From Plantactinospora sp. KBS50 (lineage in GTDB: Bacteria > Actinomycetota > Actinomycetes > Mycobacteriales > Micromonosporaceae), in the NCBI RefSeq assembly GCF_002285795.1, contig NZ_CP022961.1, positions 5,274,001 to 5,338,000 on the forward strand: a DNA stretch of 64,000 nt, read 5' to 3'. Below the pieces are notes generated by a model that did not search any database, was not told where the DNA came from, and worked only from the letters and a program-made list of their open reading frames with translations. This document shows, piece after piece, positions 27,660 through 36,999 of the stretch; position 1 is the first letter of the stretch; every line of letters starts with the position of its first letter. A program made the position numbers and the translations under genes.

Positions 27660-29330
27660 CTGAACGCCAACGAGACGACCCCGTACCCGGACCGGGCCGG
27701 CACGCCCCCGGGCTGGTGGCGCGACGCGGTCATCTACCAGATCTATCCCCGCTCGTTCGCCGACTCCGACGGCGACGGCGTCGGCGACCTGCCGGGCATC
27801 ACCGCACGGCTCGGCCACCTGGCCGACCTGGGGGTGGACGCCGTCTGGCTGTCCCCGTTCTATCCGTCCCCGCAGGCCGACGCCGGGTACGACGTGGCGG
27901 ACTACCGCGACGTCGACCCGCTGTTCGGCCGGCTGGAGGACGCGGACAAGCTGATCGCGCAGGCCCGCGCGCTGGGCCTGCGGGTCATCGTCGACCTCGT
28001 GCCCAACCACACCTCCGCGGCGCACCCGTGGTTCGCGGCGGCGCTCGCCGACGCGCCCGGCGGGCCGGCCCGGGGACGCTACGTCTTCCGCGACGGCCGG
28101 GGTCCCGCGGGCGACGAACCGCCGAACTCCTGGCAGAGCGTGTTCGGCGGGCCGGCCTGGACCCGGGTGACCGAGCCGGACGGCACGCCCGGCCAGTGGT
28201 ACCTGCACCTGTTCGACGTCGGCCAGCCGGACCTGAACTGGGACAACCCCGAGGTCCGCGCGGAGTTCCTGGACATCCTGCGGTTCTGGCTCGACCGCGG
28301 CGTGGACGGGTTCCGGGTCGACGTGGCGCACGGCCTGATCAAGCAGGCCGACCTGGCCGACTGGTCGGGACCCTCGGAGATGCTCTCCGGCGAGGGCATC
28401 GACAAGCCGCAGCCGCCGATGTGGGACCAGGACGGCGTGCACGAGATCTACCGGTCCTGGCGGGCGCTGCTGGACAGCTACCCCGGGGACCGGATCCTGG
28501 TGGCCGAGGCGTGGGTCGAGCCCGCCGAGCGGCTGGCCCGGTACGTCCGGCCGGACGAGATGCACCAGGCGTTCAACTTCGAGTACCTGCTGGCGTCGTG
28601 GACCGCACCGGCCCAGTACGCGGTGATCACCCGCTCCCTGGAGGCCGCCGACGCGGTGGGCGCGCCGACCACCTGGGTGCTGTCCAACCACGACGTGATC
28701 CGGCACGCCTCCCGCCTCGCGCTGCCGGTGGGCACCCCGCGGCCGAACGGCATCGGGATCGGCGACCCGCAGCCGGACCCGGCGCTCGGGCTGCGCCGCG
28801 CCCGCGCGGCCACCCTGCTGATGCTCTCGCTGCCCGGCTCGGCCTACCTCTACCAGGGCGAGGAGTTGGGGCTGCCGGAGCACACCACGCTGCCCGACGA
28901 GGCCCGCCAGGACCCCACCTGGACGCGCAGCGGGCACACCGTACGGGGTCGGGACGGCTGCCGGGTGCCGATCCCGTGGGACGCCGACGCCCCGTCGTAC
29001 GGCTTCGGCCCGACCGACGCGAGCTGGCTGCCGCAGCCGCCGGTCTGGGCCGAGTACGCGCTGGACCGCCAGCGCGGCGTGCCGGGCTCGACGTACGAGC
29101 TGTACCGGTCGGCGCTGCGGCTGCGCCGGGAGTCCGGGCTGGGCGGCGGCGAATGCGCCTGGCTGCCCAGCGGCGACGACGTGCTGGCCTTCCGCAACGG
29201 CCGGCTCGGGGTGCTGACCAACTTCGGCGCCGACCCGGTGCCGCTGCCCGACGGCGCCCGGGTGCTGCTCTCCAGCGGTCCGCTGGACCCGCGCGGCGTA
29301 CCCACCGACGTGACCGCCTGGTACGTCTGA
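27660..29330 (+). CDS. GH13 alpha-glucosidase
   Basis: A 556-residue amylase-family enzyme that removes glucose from alpha-glucosides. It has WWRDAVIYQIYPRSFADSDGDG, the nucleophile in GFRVDVAHGL, the acid/base in LVAEAWVEP and the stabiliser in VLSNHDVIRH, so all three catalytic residues are present. No signal peptide, so it is cytoplasmic and acts on imported sugar. The conserved N-terminus requires a start near 27660. There is no ATG, GTG or TTG in frame there; CTG at 27660 with GGAGA 5 nt upstream is the best candidate, overlapping the TGA of a 10-codon ORF. Confidence 0.9.
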   Translation: MNANETTPYPDRAGTPPGWWRDAVIYQIYPRSFADSDGDGVGDLPGITARLGHLADLGVDAVWLSPFYPSPQADAGYDVADYRDVDPLFGRLEDADKLIAQARALGLRVIVDLVPNHTSAAHPWFAAALADAPGGPARGRYVFRDGRGPAGDEPPNSWQSVFGGPAWTRVTEPDGTPGQWYLHLFDVGQPDLNWDNPEVRAEFLDILRFWLDRGVDGFRVDVAHGLIKQADLADWSGPSEMLSGEGIDKPQPPMWDQDGVHEIYRSWRALLDSYPGDRILVAEAWVEPAERLARYVRPDEMHQAFNFEYLLASWTAPAQYAVITRSLEAADAVGAPTTWVLSNHDVIRHASRLALPVGTPRPNGIGIGDPQPDPALGLRRARAATLLMLSLPGSAYLYQGEELGLPEHTTLPDEARQDPTWTRSGHTVRGRDGCRVPIPWDADAPSYGFGPTDASWLPQPPVWAEYALDRQRGVPGSTYELYRSALRLRRESGLGGGECAWLPSGDDVLAFRNGRLGVLTNFGADPVPLPDGARVLLSSGPLDPRGVPTDVTAWYV

Positions 29331-29359
29331 GCACCGACCCCCCGGTCGCCGCGTCCCGG

Positions 29360-29460
29360 CGGCCGGGGGCCGGGGGCCGGGGGCCGGGGGCCGGGGATCG
29401 CCTGCCGGCGGCCCGGACGCGGCCGGCGGCCCGGACGCGGCCGGAGGGCCGGGGCGCCGC
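29360..29460. repeat. G/C tandem repeats between convergent genes
   Basis: Two arrays lie between the GH13 stop and the MFS stop. The first is about five copies of the 7 bp unit GGGGGCC (29360-29396). The second is two exact copies of an 18 bp unit CCGGCGGCCCGGACGCGG (29405-29440) plus a partial third. No hairpin terminator is obvious here. Confidence 0.8.
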
Positions 29461-29471
29461 GGCCGGGGCGC

Positions 29472-30956
29472 TCAGTCCTGGTGCCCGCGGCGTTCGAGCA
29501 GCCGGTGCACGCCGACGATGTCCGCGGGCGCGGTCCGGGAGGCCAGCCAGTACATGATCCCGGTCGGGATGAAGAACAGCTGGAACGCGGCCAGCCCCAC
29601 GGCGAAGTTCAGCGGCGGCGGGAACGCGCCGCGCAGCGCGGTGAAGGCCACCCCGACCAGCCCGTTCCCGGCCGCCCGGCCCACCCCGTTCACCAGGTTG
29701 CCGAGGCTGTAGACCGTGCCGCGGTGCTCCGGCGGGTTCACGTCGGCGATCAGGGCGAACCAGTTCGGCGCGTTGGCCGAGGTGAGCCCAAGGGCCAGCA
29801 CGGCGGCCAGCAGGCTCAGCCCCACGGTCGGCTCGGTGAACACGCTGCCCAGCACCGCACCGACCACCGCGCCCGCCCCGGCACCGTCCGGCACGTCGAC
29901 CCGCAGCGGAACGAAGAACAACACCAGGTAGAACGGCACGGCCGCGAGCACCCCGACGGCCGCGACCAGGGCCCGGCCCCGGGCGGTACGGCGTTGCAGC
30001 GCGTCGCCCACCAGGCCGCCGACGATCGAGAGCACCCCGCCCAACTGGAACAGCGTGGCGAACACGCTGCCCACCACGATCGCCGTGGCGGACGAGTAGC
30101 CCTGGGCCAGCGCCCGGTTGCTGAACAGCGCGGGCAGCCAGACCAGCGAACCGAACGCGAACTGGGCGGTCAGCCCCTGCAACACCAGCCAGACGTTTGT
30201 CCGCCGGCCCAGGATGCGCGGCAGGTCCGAGTGACTGATCCGGTAGTCGTACTCGCCGCCGGCCGCGAGCGTCGCCGCCAGCTCCGGCTGGCTCTGGCCG
30301 CGCCGGATGTCGTAGGTGAAGAAGTAGGCGATCGTGGCGAGCACGCCGGCGACCGCGAGCACCAGGAACGGGCGGTGCCAGTCGGTCGCGCCGAGGATCC
30401 CGCCCACCAGCGTGCCGGCCAGCGTGCCGACGCCCTGGGACAGCCCCCAGAAGCTCATCACCAGGCCGCGGCGGCGCGGTGAGATCAGGTCGGTGACCAC
30501 CGAGAAGCCCACCGACCCGACGGCGCCGAGCCCGACCGCGGCGACCAACTGGGCCGCGAAGAACAGCTGGTAGCTGCCGGCGAGCGCGCTGCCGGCCATC
30601 CCGGCCGCCCAGATGAGCGTGCCGATCATCAGCAGCGGCTTGCGGTCGGTGCGGTCGCCCACGTACGCCCAGCCGACCGCCGCCACCGCGCTGACCAGGA
30701 AGGAGGTGGCGGTGACGTACCCGATGTCGCGCTGCGGCACCGCGAACGCCCCGCTGACGGCGGTGTACAGCGGCGGCACCAGCCCGATGGCCACGTTGTC
30801 CAGCGACGCCAGCACGATGAAGACGACGACGCTGTAGTAGCGGTGCGCCGGGCTGCCGCGCAGCCACGGCGTCCTGCCGCCGGGCCGGGCCGGAGCCGTC
30901 GTCCGCTGGCCACCGCGCCCGGACTGATCGCCCGGTGCCATCCCGCCGTTCGTCAC
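29472..30956 (-). CDS. Major facilitator superfamily transporter (Spinster-like)
   Basis: A 494-residue protein with 12 predicted membrane helices. MFS loops are visible: GDRTDRKPLLMIG between helices 2 and 3, and GDALQRRTARGRALVAAVG in the second half. Hydrophobic density and SVVTDLISPRRRGLVMSFWGLSQG resemble the Spinster-like group. Starts at GTG 30956 (or ATG five codons later). It follows xylB on the same strand after 77 bp, so it may be co-expressed with xylose genes; whether it carries xylose is unknown. Confidence 0.85.
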   Translation of the reverse strand: MTNGGMAPGDQSGRGGQRTTAPARPGGRTPWLRGSPAHRYYSVVVFIVLASLDNVAIGLVPPLYTAVSGAFAVPQRDIGYVTATSFLVSAVAAVGWAYVGDRTDRKPLLMIGTLIWAAGMAGSALAGSYQLFFAAQLVAAVGLGAVGSVGFSVVTDLISPRRRGLVMSFWGLSQGVGTLAGTLVGGILGATDWHRPFLVLAVAGVLATIAYFFTYDIRRGQSQPELAATLAAGGEYDYRISHSDLPRILGRRTNVWLVLQGLTAQFAFGSLVWLPALFSNRALAQGYSSATAIVVGSVFATLFQLGGVLSIVGGLVGDALQRRTARGRALVAAVGVLAAVPFYLVLFFVPLRVDVPDGAGAGAVVGAVLGSVFTEPTVGLSLLAAVLALGLTSANAPNWFALIADVNPPEHRGTVYSLGNLVNGVGRAAGNGLVGVAFTALRGAFPPPLNFAVGLAAFQLFFIPTGIMYWLASRTAPADIVGVHRLLERRGHQD

Positions 30957-31033
30957 GTCGGGCAGTCAACCAGCATCGCGCCAGGAATGACAGCAATGCC
31001 CCGACGTGGCACGGCCGGCGCGCCGGACCGGGA

Positions 31034-32452
31034 TCAGCCGGCGAGGCGCTCGACGGTCAGGTCGCGTGCCTGCGCGTACCGCTCCCGGATCGCCGGCACC
31101 GGGTCGGCGGCGTACTCCCGGGCGGCGGCGAGGGTCCAGGCCGGCGGCTCGGCGCCGCCGAGCGCGACCCACGCGGCCTGCCGGGCGGCGCCGTCGGCGA
31201 CGTACTCCCCGGGCTCGGGCACCGCGACCGGGCAGCCGAACACCTCCGGCGCGATCCGGCGGACCGCGGCCGACCGGGCTCCCCCGCCGACCAGCAGCAC
31301 CCGCTCGACCCGGGCGCCCTGGCCGACCAGCGCGTCCAGGCCGTCGGCCAGCGCGCAGAGCATCCCCTCCACGGCGGCCCGGGCCAGGTGTTCGGCGGTG
31401 GCGGTCCGCCCGGTCAACCCGTGCAGCGAACCGGTGGCCAGCGGCCGGTCCGGGGTGCGCTCGCCCTCCAGGTAGGGCACCAGCACCAGCCCGTCGGCGC
31501 CGGCCGGCGCGGCGAGCGCCAACTCGGCCAGTTCGTCGAGGCCGACCCGGAGCATCGCCGCCGCCGCGTCCAGCACCCGGGCCGCGTTGAGGGTGCAGAC
31601 CAGCGGCAGGAACCGGCCGGTGGCGTCGGCGAAGCCGGCGACCGCGCCCGACGGGTCGGCGGCCGGCACCTCGGCGACGCTGGAGACCACGCCCGAGGTG
31701 CCGAGCGACACGATCACGTCGCCGGGACCGGCGGACACCCCGAGGGCCGCCGCCGCGTTGTCCCCGGTGCCCGGACCGAGCGGCGCCCCGGACGGCAGCC
31801 GGCCGGCGATCCCGGTCGGCCCGAGCACCGTCGGCACCTGGGGCGCCCGGCCGAACGCGTGCTCCAGCAGATCCGGCCGGTAGTCGCCGGTGGCGGTGGA
31901 CCAGTAGCCGGTGCCGCTGGCGTCGCCCCGGTCGGTACGCAGCGCGGCCAGGTCGCCGCGACCGGTGCCGAGCCGCCAGGTGAGCCAGTCGTGCGGCAGG
32001 CAGACCGCGGCCACCCGCGCCGCCGCCGCCGGCTCGTGCCGGGCCAGCCAGCGCAGCTTGGTCACGGTGAAGCTGGCCACCGGCACGCTGCCGACGGCCT
32101 CGGCCCAGTACCGCCGGCCGGTCTCACCGCCGCCGAACTCGGTCACCAGGTCGGCGGCGGCGCCGGCCGAGCGGGTGTCGTTCCACAGCAGCGCGGGCCG
32201 CACCACGGCGCCCGCCTCGTCGAGGCAGACCATCCCGTGCTGCTGCCCGGCCACCGCCGCGGCGGCCACGTCGTCCAGGCCGCCGGCCTGGTCCACCGCC
32301 TGTGCGAGCGCGGCCTCCCAGGCCGCCGGATCGACCTCCGTGCCGTCCGGATGGGCGGCCCGGCCCTGCCGGACCAGCTCACCGGTCTCGGCGTCCCGGA
32401 TCACGACCTTGCATGACTGGGTCGACGAGTCGACCCCTGCGACGAGTGGCAT
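31034..32452 (-). CDS. xylB: Xylulokinase
   Basis: A 472-residue FGGY-family kinase that phosphorylates D-xylulose to xylulose-5-phosphate. Evidence: N-terminal [26 protein letters not shown] and LLWNDTRS, then [11 protein letters not shown] with the catalytic Asp, VSLGTSGVV and LLVGGGARS. It follows xylA after 45 bp in the same direction. Confidence 0.94.
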   Translation of the reverse strand: MPLVAGVDSSTQSCKVVIRDAETGELVRQGRAAHPDGTEVDPAAWEAALAQAVDQAGGLDDVAAAAVAGQQHGMVCLDEAGAVVRPALLWNDTRSAGAAADLVTEFGGGETGRRYWAEAVGSVPVASFTVTKLRWLARHEPAAAARVAAVCLPHDWLTWRLGTGRGDLAALRTDRGDASGTGYWSTATGDYRPDLLEHAFGRAPQVPTVLGPTGIAGRLPSGAPLGPGTGDNAAAALGVSAGPGDVIVSLGTSGVVSSVAEVPAADPSGAVAGFADATGRFLPLVCTLNAARVLDAAAAMLRVGLDELAELALAAPAGADGLVLVPYLEGERTPDRPLATGSLHGLTGRTATAEHLARAAVEGMLCALADGLDALVGQGARVERVLLVGGGARSAAVRRIAPEVFGCPVAVPEPGEYVADGAARQAAWVALGGAEPPAWTLAAAREYAADPVPAIRERYAQARDLTVERLAG

Positions 32453-32497
32453 CCGCCGATCCTTCCCGGTCCGCCGTGAAATCGCTGTCCCGGGCGC

Positions 32498-33673
32498 TCA
32501 GCGCGCCCCGAGCAGATGCTCGACGGCCAACTGGTTGAGCCGGACGAAGCCGAAGCCGCGCGCCCCCAGCGCGTCCGCGTCGGCCTCCGGGGCGGCCAGC
32601 AGGTCCGCGTACGTCTCGCCGTCGTCCAGGGTGGACCGCCCGAGCTCGGCCACCTTGCTCGCGGCCAGCGCCTGCTGCACCTCCGGGTCCGCGCGGAACG
32701 CCGCGGCCCGCTCCTTGAGCAGCAGGTACGTGCGCATGTTGGCCTCCGCGGAGGCCCAGACCCCGGTGATGTCCTCGGTACGGGAGGGCTTGTAGTCGAA
32801 GTGCCGCGGCCCCTCGTAGCTCGGCCCGCCGCCGGGTGCGCCGTTCTCCAGCAGGTCGACCAGGGCGAAGGCGTTCAGCAGGTCGCCGTGGCCGAAGACG
32901 AGGTCCTGGTCATACTTGATGCTGCGCTGCCCGTTGAGGTCGATGTGGAACAGCTTGCCGTGCCAGAGCGCCTGGGCGATGCCGTGCACGAAGTTGAGCC
33001 CGGCCATCTGCTCGTGCCCGACCTCGGGGTTGAGCCCGACCATCTCCGGGTGGGCGAGGCTGTTGATGAAGGCCAGCGCGTGCCCGATGGTGGGCAGCAG
33101 GATGTCGCCGCGCGGCTCGTTGGGCTTGGGCTCCAGGGCGAACCGCAGGTCGTAGCCCTGGTCCAGGACGTACTGCGAGAGGACGTCCACGGCCTCGCGG
33201 TAGCGGTCCAGCGCCGCCCGGACGTCCTTGGCCAGGTCGTACTCGGCGCCCTCCCGGCCGCCCCACATGACGAAGGTCCGCGCCCCCAGTTCGTGCGCGA
33301 GGTCGAGGTTGCGCAGCGCCTTGCGCAGGGCGAACCGCCGGACCTCCCGGTCGTTGCTGGTGAACGCGCCGTCCTTGAAGACGGGGTGGTTGAACAGGTT
33401 GGTGGTCACCATCGGCACCGCCAGCCCGGTCTCCTTGAGGGCCGACTGGAACCGGGCCACGATCCTGTCCCGGGTCGCGGCGTCCGATCCGAACGGGATC
33501 AGGTCGTCGTCGTGCAGGGTGATGCCGTAGGCACCGAGCTCGGCGAGCCGGTGCACCGCCTCCACCGGATCCAGGGCCGGTCGGGTGGCGTCGCCGAACG
33601 GGTCGCGGGCCGGCCAACCCACGGTCCAGAGCCCGAAGGTGAACTTGTCGGCGGGGCTGGGTGTCGGTGCCAT
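32498..33673 (-). CDS. xylA: Xylose isomerase
   Basis: A 391-residue class I xylose isomerase of the actinobacterial type, converting D-xylose to D-xylulose. [17 protein letters not shown] is the typical N-terminus, H54 in GITLHDDDL is the catalytic histidine, and [12 protein letters not shown] carries the metal-site lysine and glutamate. Divergent from the ROK repressor XylR, with a strong promoter and palindromes between them. First gene of xylAB. Confidence 0.96.
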   Translation of the reverse strand: MAPTPSPADKFTFGLWTVGWPARDPFGDATRPALDPVEAVHRLAELGAYGITLHDDDLIPFGSDAATRDRIVARFQSALKETGLAVPMVTTNLFNHPVFKDGAFTSNDREVRRFALRKALRNLDLAHELGARTFVMWGGREGAEYDLAKDVRAALDRYREAVDVLSQYVLDQGYDLRFALEPKPNEPRGDILLPTIGHALAFINSLAHPEMVGLNPEVGHEQMAGLNFVHGIAQALWHGKLFHIDLNGQRSIKYDQDLVFGHGDLLNAFALVDLLENGAPGGGPSYEGPRHFDYKPSRTEDITGVWASAEANMRTYLLLKERAAAFRADPEVQQALAASKVAELGRSTLDDGETYADLLAAPEADADALGARGFGFVRLNQLAVEHLLGAR

Positions 33674-33698
33674 GGGAGCCTCCGGACTGGGCTGTGTG

Positions 33699-33749
33699 AC
33701 AAATTTGTTTAACGGCTGAATTATTTCGGCGCCGTTATGGCATTGTCAA
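33699..33749 (-). promoter_or_regulatory. xylA promoter with overlapping ROK operator
   Basis: On the minus strand a perfect -35 TTGACA (33744-33749) and -10 AATAAT (33720-33725) are 18 bp apart. Two dyads overlap the start region: TAACGGC/GCCGTTA (33710-33716 and 33731-33737) spanning the -10, and the 10 bp palindrome ACAAATTTGT (33699-33708) downstream of it. TTTGTTTAA recalls the xyl operators of Bacillus XylR. This would make xylA strongly repressed without xylose. Confidence 0.65.
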
Positions 33750-33752
33750 GGC

Positions 33753-35081
33753 ATGCCCGCACCCGCCCCCCGCGGACCGGTCGGCACCGGTACGCCCATC
33801 CGGCAGTCCGGCCTGCGCGCCCACAACCTCGCGCTGGTGCTGGACCGGATCGCCCATGCGGCCCGGCCACCATCCCGGGCCGACCTGGCCGCCACCACCG
33901 GCCTGACCCGGGCCACCGTCTCCGCGCTGGCCGACGAGCTGCTGCGCGGCCGGCTGGTGGCCGAGGTGGAGCCGGCCCGGCGGTCCGGCGCCGGCCGCCC
34001 GGCCGCCGGGTTGGTGCTGGCCGGCCACGCCGCCGGCCTCGGGCTGGAGATCAACGTGGACTACCTGGCCGCCTGCGTGATCGACCTGACCGGCCGGGTA
34101 CGGCACCGGGAGGTACGCCGCCAGGACCTGCGCCCGGTCTCTCCCGGCGTCGCGCTGGACCGGCTGGCCGACCTGGCCGCCAGCGCCGGCGACGCCGCCC
34201 GGGCCGCCGGGCTGGCGCTGGCCGGCACCACCCTCGCGGTGCCCGGCCTGGTGGACCCGGCCGGGATGGTCCGCCGGGCGCCCAACCTCGACTGGCACGA
34301 CGTGGACGTGCCCGGGATGCTGGCCGACCGGATCGCCGGGCTCGCGGTGGAGAACGAGGCCAACCTGGCCGCGCTCGGCGAGCTGCACGCGGGCACGGCG
34401 CCCAACAGCTTCCTGTACGTCTCCGGCGAGATCGGGGTGGGCGCCGGCGTGATCCTCTCCGGTGCCCTCTACCGGGGATCCCGGGGCTTCGGCGGCGAAC
34501 TCGGGCACCTGCCGGTCGACCCGGGCGGCCGGCCCTGCCGGTGCGGCTCCCGGGGCTGCCTGGAGCAGTACGCCGGCCAGGAGGCGATCCTCGCGGCGGC
34601 CGGCGGCATCGGCGAGCGGCCGGCGGCCCGCGGGCGCAGCGGGACCGGCGAGCAGCGAGCAGCCGGCGGGAACAGCGGGCGGTCCGCGGGCGGCGGCATC
34701 GGCGAGCGGCCGGCGGGCGGCGGCGCGGGCCAGCCGGCGGCGCCGCTGCACCGGGTGGCCGAGCTGGCGCGGGCCGGTGACGACGCGGCGCTCGCGGCCC
34801 TGGACCGGGCCGGACGGGCGCTCGGGGTGGCGGTGGCCGGGGCGGTGAACCTGCTGGACCTCGGGACGGTGCTGCTCGGCGGCGGCTACGCCGAGCTGGC
34901 CCCGTGGCTGCTGCCCGCGCTGCGGGCCGAGCTGTCCCGCCGGGTGGTGACCGCCGGCTGGGCACCGCTGGAGGTCCGCGCGGCGCTGCTCGGCCCGGAC
35001 GCCGCCGTGATCGGCGCCGCCGGGTCGGTGATCCGTTCGGTGCTGGCCCAGCCCGCGCACTGGCTCACCCGCGCCGCCTGA
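33753..35081 (+). CDS. xylR: ROK-family xylose repressor
   Basis: A 442-residue repressor: N-terminal winged helix (SRADLAATTGLTRATVSALADEL about 50-72), then a ROK sugar domain with VENEANLAALGE in place of the catalytic Asp motif of ROK kinases, and the zinc-binding CRCGSRGCLEQY. It is divergent from xylAB. Residues about 282-328 are a Gly/Arg-rich insertion with GGIGERPA repeated, encoded by duplicated DNA and absent from the normal ROK fold. The name is based on family and divergence from xylA. Confidence 0.88.
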   Translation: MPAPAPRGPVGTGTPIRQSGLRAHNLALVLDRIAHAARPPSRADLAATTGLTRATVSALADELLRGRLVAEVEPARRSGAGRPAAGLVLAGHAAGLGLEINVDYLAACVIDLTGRVRHREVRRQDLRPVSPGVALDRLADLAASAGDAARAAGLALAGTTLAVPGLVDPAGMVRRAPNLDWHDVDVPGMLADRIAGLAVENEANLAALGELHAGTAPNSFLYVSGEIGVGAGVILSGALYRGSRGFGGELGHLPVDPGGRPCRCGSRGCLEQYAGQEAILAAAGGIGERPAARGRSGTGEQRAAGGNSGRSAGGGIGERPAGGGAGQPAAPLHRVAELARAGDDAALAALDRAGRALGVAVAGAVNLLDLGTVLLGGGYAELAPWLLPALRAELSRRVVTAGWAPLEVRAALLGPDAAVIGAAGSVIRSVLAQPAHWLTRAA

Positions 35082-35148
35082 CCCGCACGGGCTGGCCCGC
35101 ACGGGCTGGCCCGCACGGGCTGGCCCGCACGGGCTGGCCCGCACGGGG
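35082..35148. repeat. 14 bp tandem repeat directly after the xylR stop
   Basis: Four exact copies of CCCGCACGGGCTGG (35082-35137) and a fifth variant copy begin at the first base after the xylR TGA. Each unit contains the short palindrome CCCGCACGGG. There are no unique spacers. Confidence 0.9.
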
Positions 35149-35198
35149 TCGACCCGCAGGGGGTCGACCCGGGCCGGCTGACCGGGGTCGGCGGATCC

Positions 35199-35240
35199 GG
35201 CCGGGTCAGCCGGGCCGGGTCAGGCGGGCCGGGTCAGGCG
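35199..35240. repeat. 14 bp tandem repeat spanning the MarR-gene stop codon
   Basis: Three consecutive copies of GGCCGGGTCAGGCG (one base different in the first). On the minus strand each unit carries TGA. The copy at 35227-35240 contains the real stop (35234-35236); the other two give TGA in the two remaining frames. Confidence 0.85.
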
Positions 35241-35743
35241 CTGAGCGAGGTGGGCGCCTCGTCGGTCTGGGCGACGGCGTCGAACTCGGTGAGCCCGCGT
35301 ACCAGCGCCTGCCGGCCCGCCGTGCTCATCTCGGACAGCACCCGGCTGAGCCGCTCCCGCCGCTCGGTGCGCATCCCGGTCAGCAGGGCCCGACCGGCGG
35401 GACTGAGGTGCAGGGAGATCTCCCGCCGGTCGATCCGCCCCGGCTCGCGCTCCAGCACACCGGCCGCCACCAGCCGATCGACGAGCCGGCTGGCCGAGGA
35501 GAGCAACATGCCCAGGTGCCGGGCCAGGCCGCGGAGATTGATCCCGTCGTTTCCATGCACCACGATCAGGGCACGTAGTTGCGAGCCGGACAGCTGGCCG
35601 GTCACGCCCTCCCGGGCGGCGTCCCAGATTCCCAACAACGCGGCGGCCGCGCCGTCCACCGCTGTGGCGGCGGCCGCCACGGCCGTCGGATCGTCCTCGG
35701 CGGCGGGGCCACCTCCAGCATCGAGTTTGCCCTGTTCAATCAT
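35234..35743 (-). CDS. MarR-family transcriptional regulator
   Basis: A 169-residue winged-helix regulator. GQLSGSQLRALIVVHGNDGINLRG, then RHLGMLLSSASRLVDRLVAAGVLER (recognition helix) and DRREISLHLSPAGRALL (wing) are typical. Divergent from the SpoIIE-type phosphatase gene with only 56 bp between starts, suggesting joint control. Ligand unknown. Confidence 0.88.
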   Translation of the reverse strand: MIEQGKLDAGGGPAAEDDPTAVAAAATAVDGAAAALLGIWDAAREGVTGQLSGSQLRALIVVHGNDGINLRGLARHLGMLLSSASRLVDRLVAAGVLEREPGRIDRREISLHLSPAGRALLTGMRTERRERLSRVLSEMSTAGRQALVRGLTEFDAVAQTDEAPTSLSA

Positions 35744-35799
35744 GGTGGCTACGACAGTACCGCGCCCGCCGGCAGGTCCGCACCGACGAGAGGACCCAG

Positions 35800-36935
35800 A
35801 TGGTCAACCGGATGACCGAGATCCGCAGGTGTCTGCTGGAGGCGCCCGCCGACCAGATCGTCGAGCGCCTGGCCGACACATTGGAACGCTTGTACGATTG
35901 CTCGGCCGCGCGACTCTTCCAGGTCGACTACCGGTTGGCGGCCCTGCTGCCGTTGGACGGCGGCACCCCCGGACCCGGCCCGGCGATCCGGCCTGGCGGT
36001 GCTTCGACCACCAGCAGCGGATCCACGAGGACGGCGTGGCGTACCTCCCGGTGAGCATGCGCGGCGAGCGCATCGGCGTGCTGGCGGTGACCGGCGCCGG
36101 CGCGGATCGGGACACGGAGCTGGCCGAGGTGGCCACGCTGCTGGCGCACGAGTTGGCCGCGGTGCGCGCCGGCACCGACCGGTACGCGCTGGCCGCCCGC
36201 AGCCGCCGGCTCACCCTGGCCGCCGAGATGCAGTGGGAACTGCTGCCCGGTCGCAGCCGGGAGCGACCGTCGTTCGGCCTCGCCGGCCAACTGGAGCCGG
36301 CCTACGCGGTACGCGGGGACAGCTTCGACTGGTCCGACGACGGCGACCGGCTCTGGCTCTCGGTGATCAACGGGATGGGCGACGAGGTGACCGCGGCCAG
36401 CCTCACGGCGCTGGCCACCAACGCCCTGCGCAACGCCCGCCGCGCCGGGATATCGCTGGCCGACCAGGCAGCCCTGGCCGACCAGGCGATCTACGCGTAC
36501 CACCAGGGCGCGCAGTACCTGGGCACGCTGCTGCTGGAGCTGGACCTGGCCGCCGGCGCGGTGACCGTGATCGACGCGGGTTCACCCCGGCTGCTGCGGC
36601 TGCGCGACGGCGAGGTGCGCCACGAGAAGCTGGATGAGCAGTTCCCGCTCGGCATGTTCGAGGGCTCGATCTACCGGCCGCAGCGCTTCCGGCTGGCCCC
36701 CGGCGACCGGCTGTACCTGGTCAGCGACGGCGTGTATGACGCCGCGGCCGAGGCCGGACGGTACGGCGTGGCGGCGCTGGAACGCTTCGTCCGCCGCTCC
36801 GGGGCGCTGGCGCCGTTGCAGGCGGTCCGCTCGCTCCTGGCCGACCTGCGCGCGTTCGTCGGAAGCGATCTGGTCGACGATGCCGTGGCGGTGTGCCTCC
36901 AGTGGTACGGCGGGCAGGCCGAGGCCGCCCGGTAG
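35800..36935 (+). pseudogene. SpoIIE/PP2C-type phosphatase, one-base frameshift
   Basis: Two frames encode one protein of about 378 residues. The first (35800 to about 35980) gives MTEIRRCLLEAPADQIVERL and AARLFQVDYRLAALLPLDGG. The second gives AWRCFDHQQRIHEDGVAYLP, a GAF-like domain, then a PP2C domain with VRGDSFDWSDDGDRLWLSV and DLVDDAVAVCL. The join near 35,978-35,984 lacks one G (GGCCCGGCGATCC). Asp of the usual GDVxGKG motif is Asn (INGMGDEV), so even the intact form may be atypical. GAGAGGA precedes ATG 35800. Confidence 0.8.
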
Positions 36936-36999
36936 GCGCCCCGGCCGTCGGTGGGCGCCCCCGGCCGTCAGTGGGCGCCCCCGGCCGTCAGTAGGCGCC
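36932..36999. repeat. 20 bp tandem repeat joining two convergent stop codons
   Basis: Three to four copies of a 19-20 bp unit GTGGGCGCCCCCGGCCGTCA run from the TAG of the phosphatase gene (36933-36935) to the TGA of the sugar transferase gene (36988-36990). Both stops are inside repeat copies. Confidence 0.85.

Noticed and set aside
26538-28937. A 799-codon minus-strand frame
   Set aside because: Antisense to the second permease and GH13 genes. Composition is typical of a shadow frame and there is no start context.
35082-35148. Possible CRISPR-like array
   Set aside because: The 14 bp units are directly adjacent, with no unique spacers and no cas genes.
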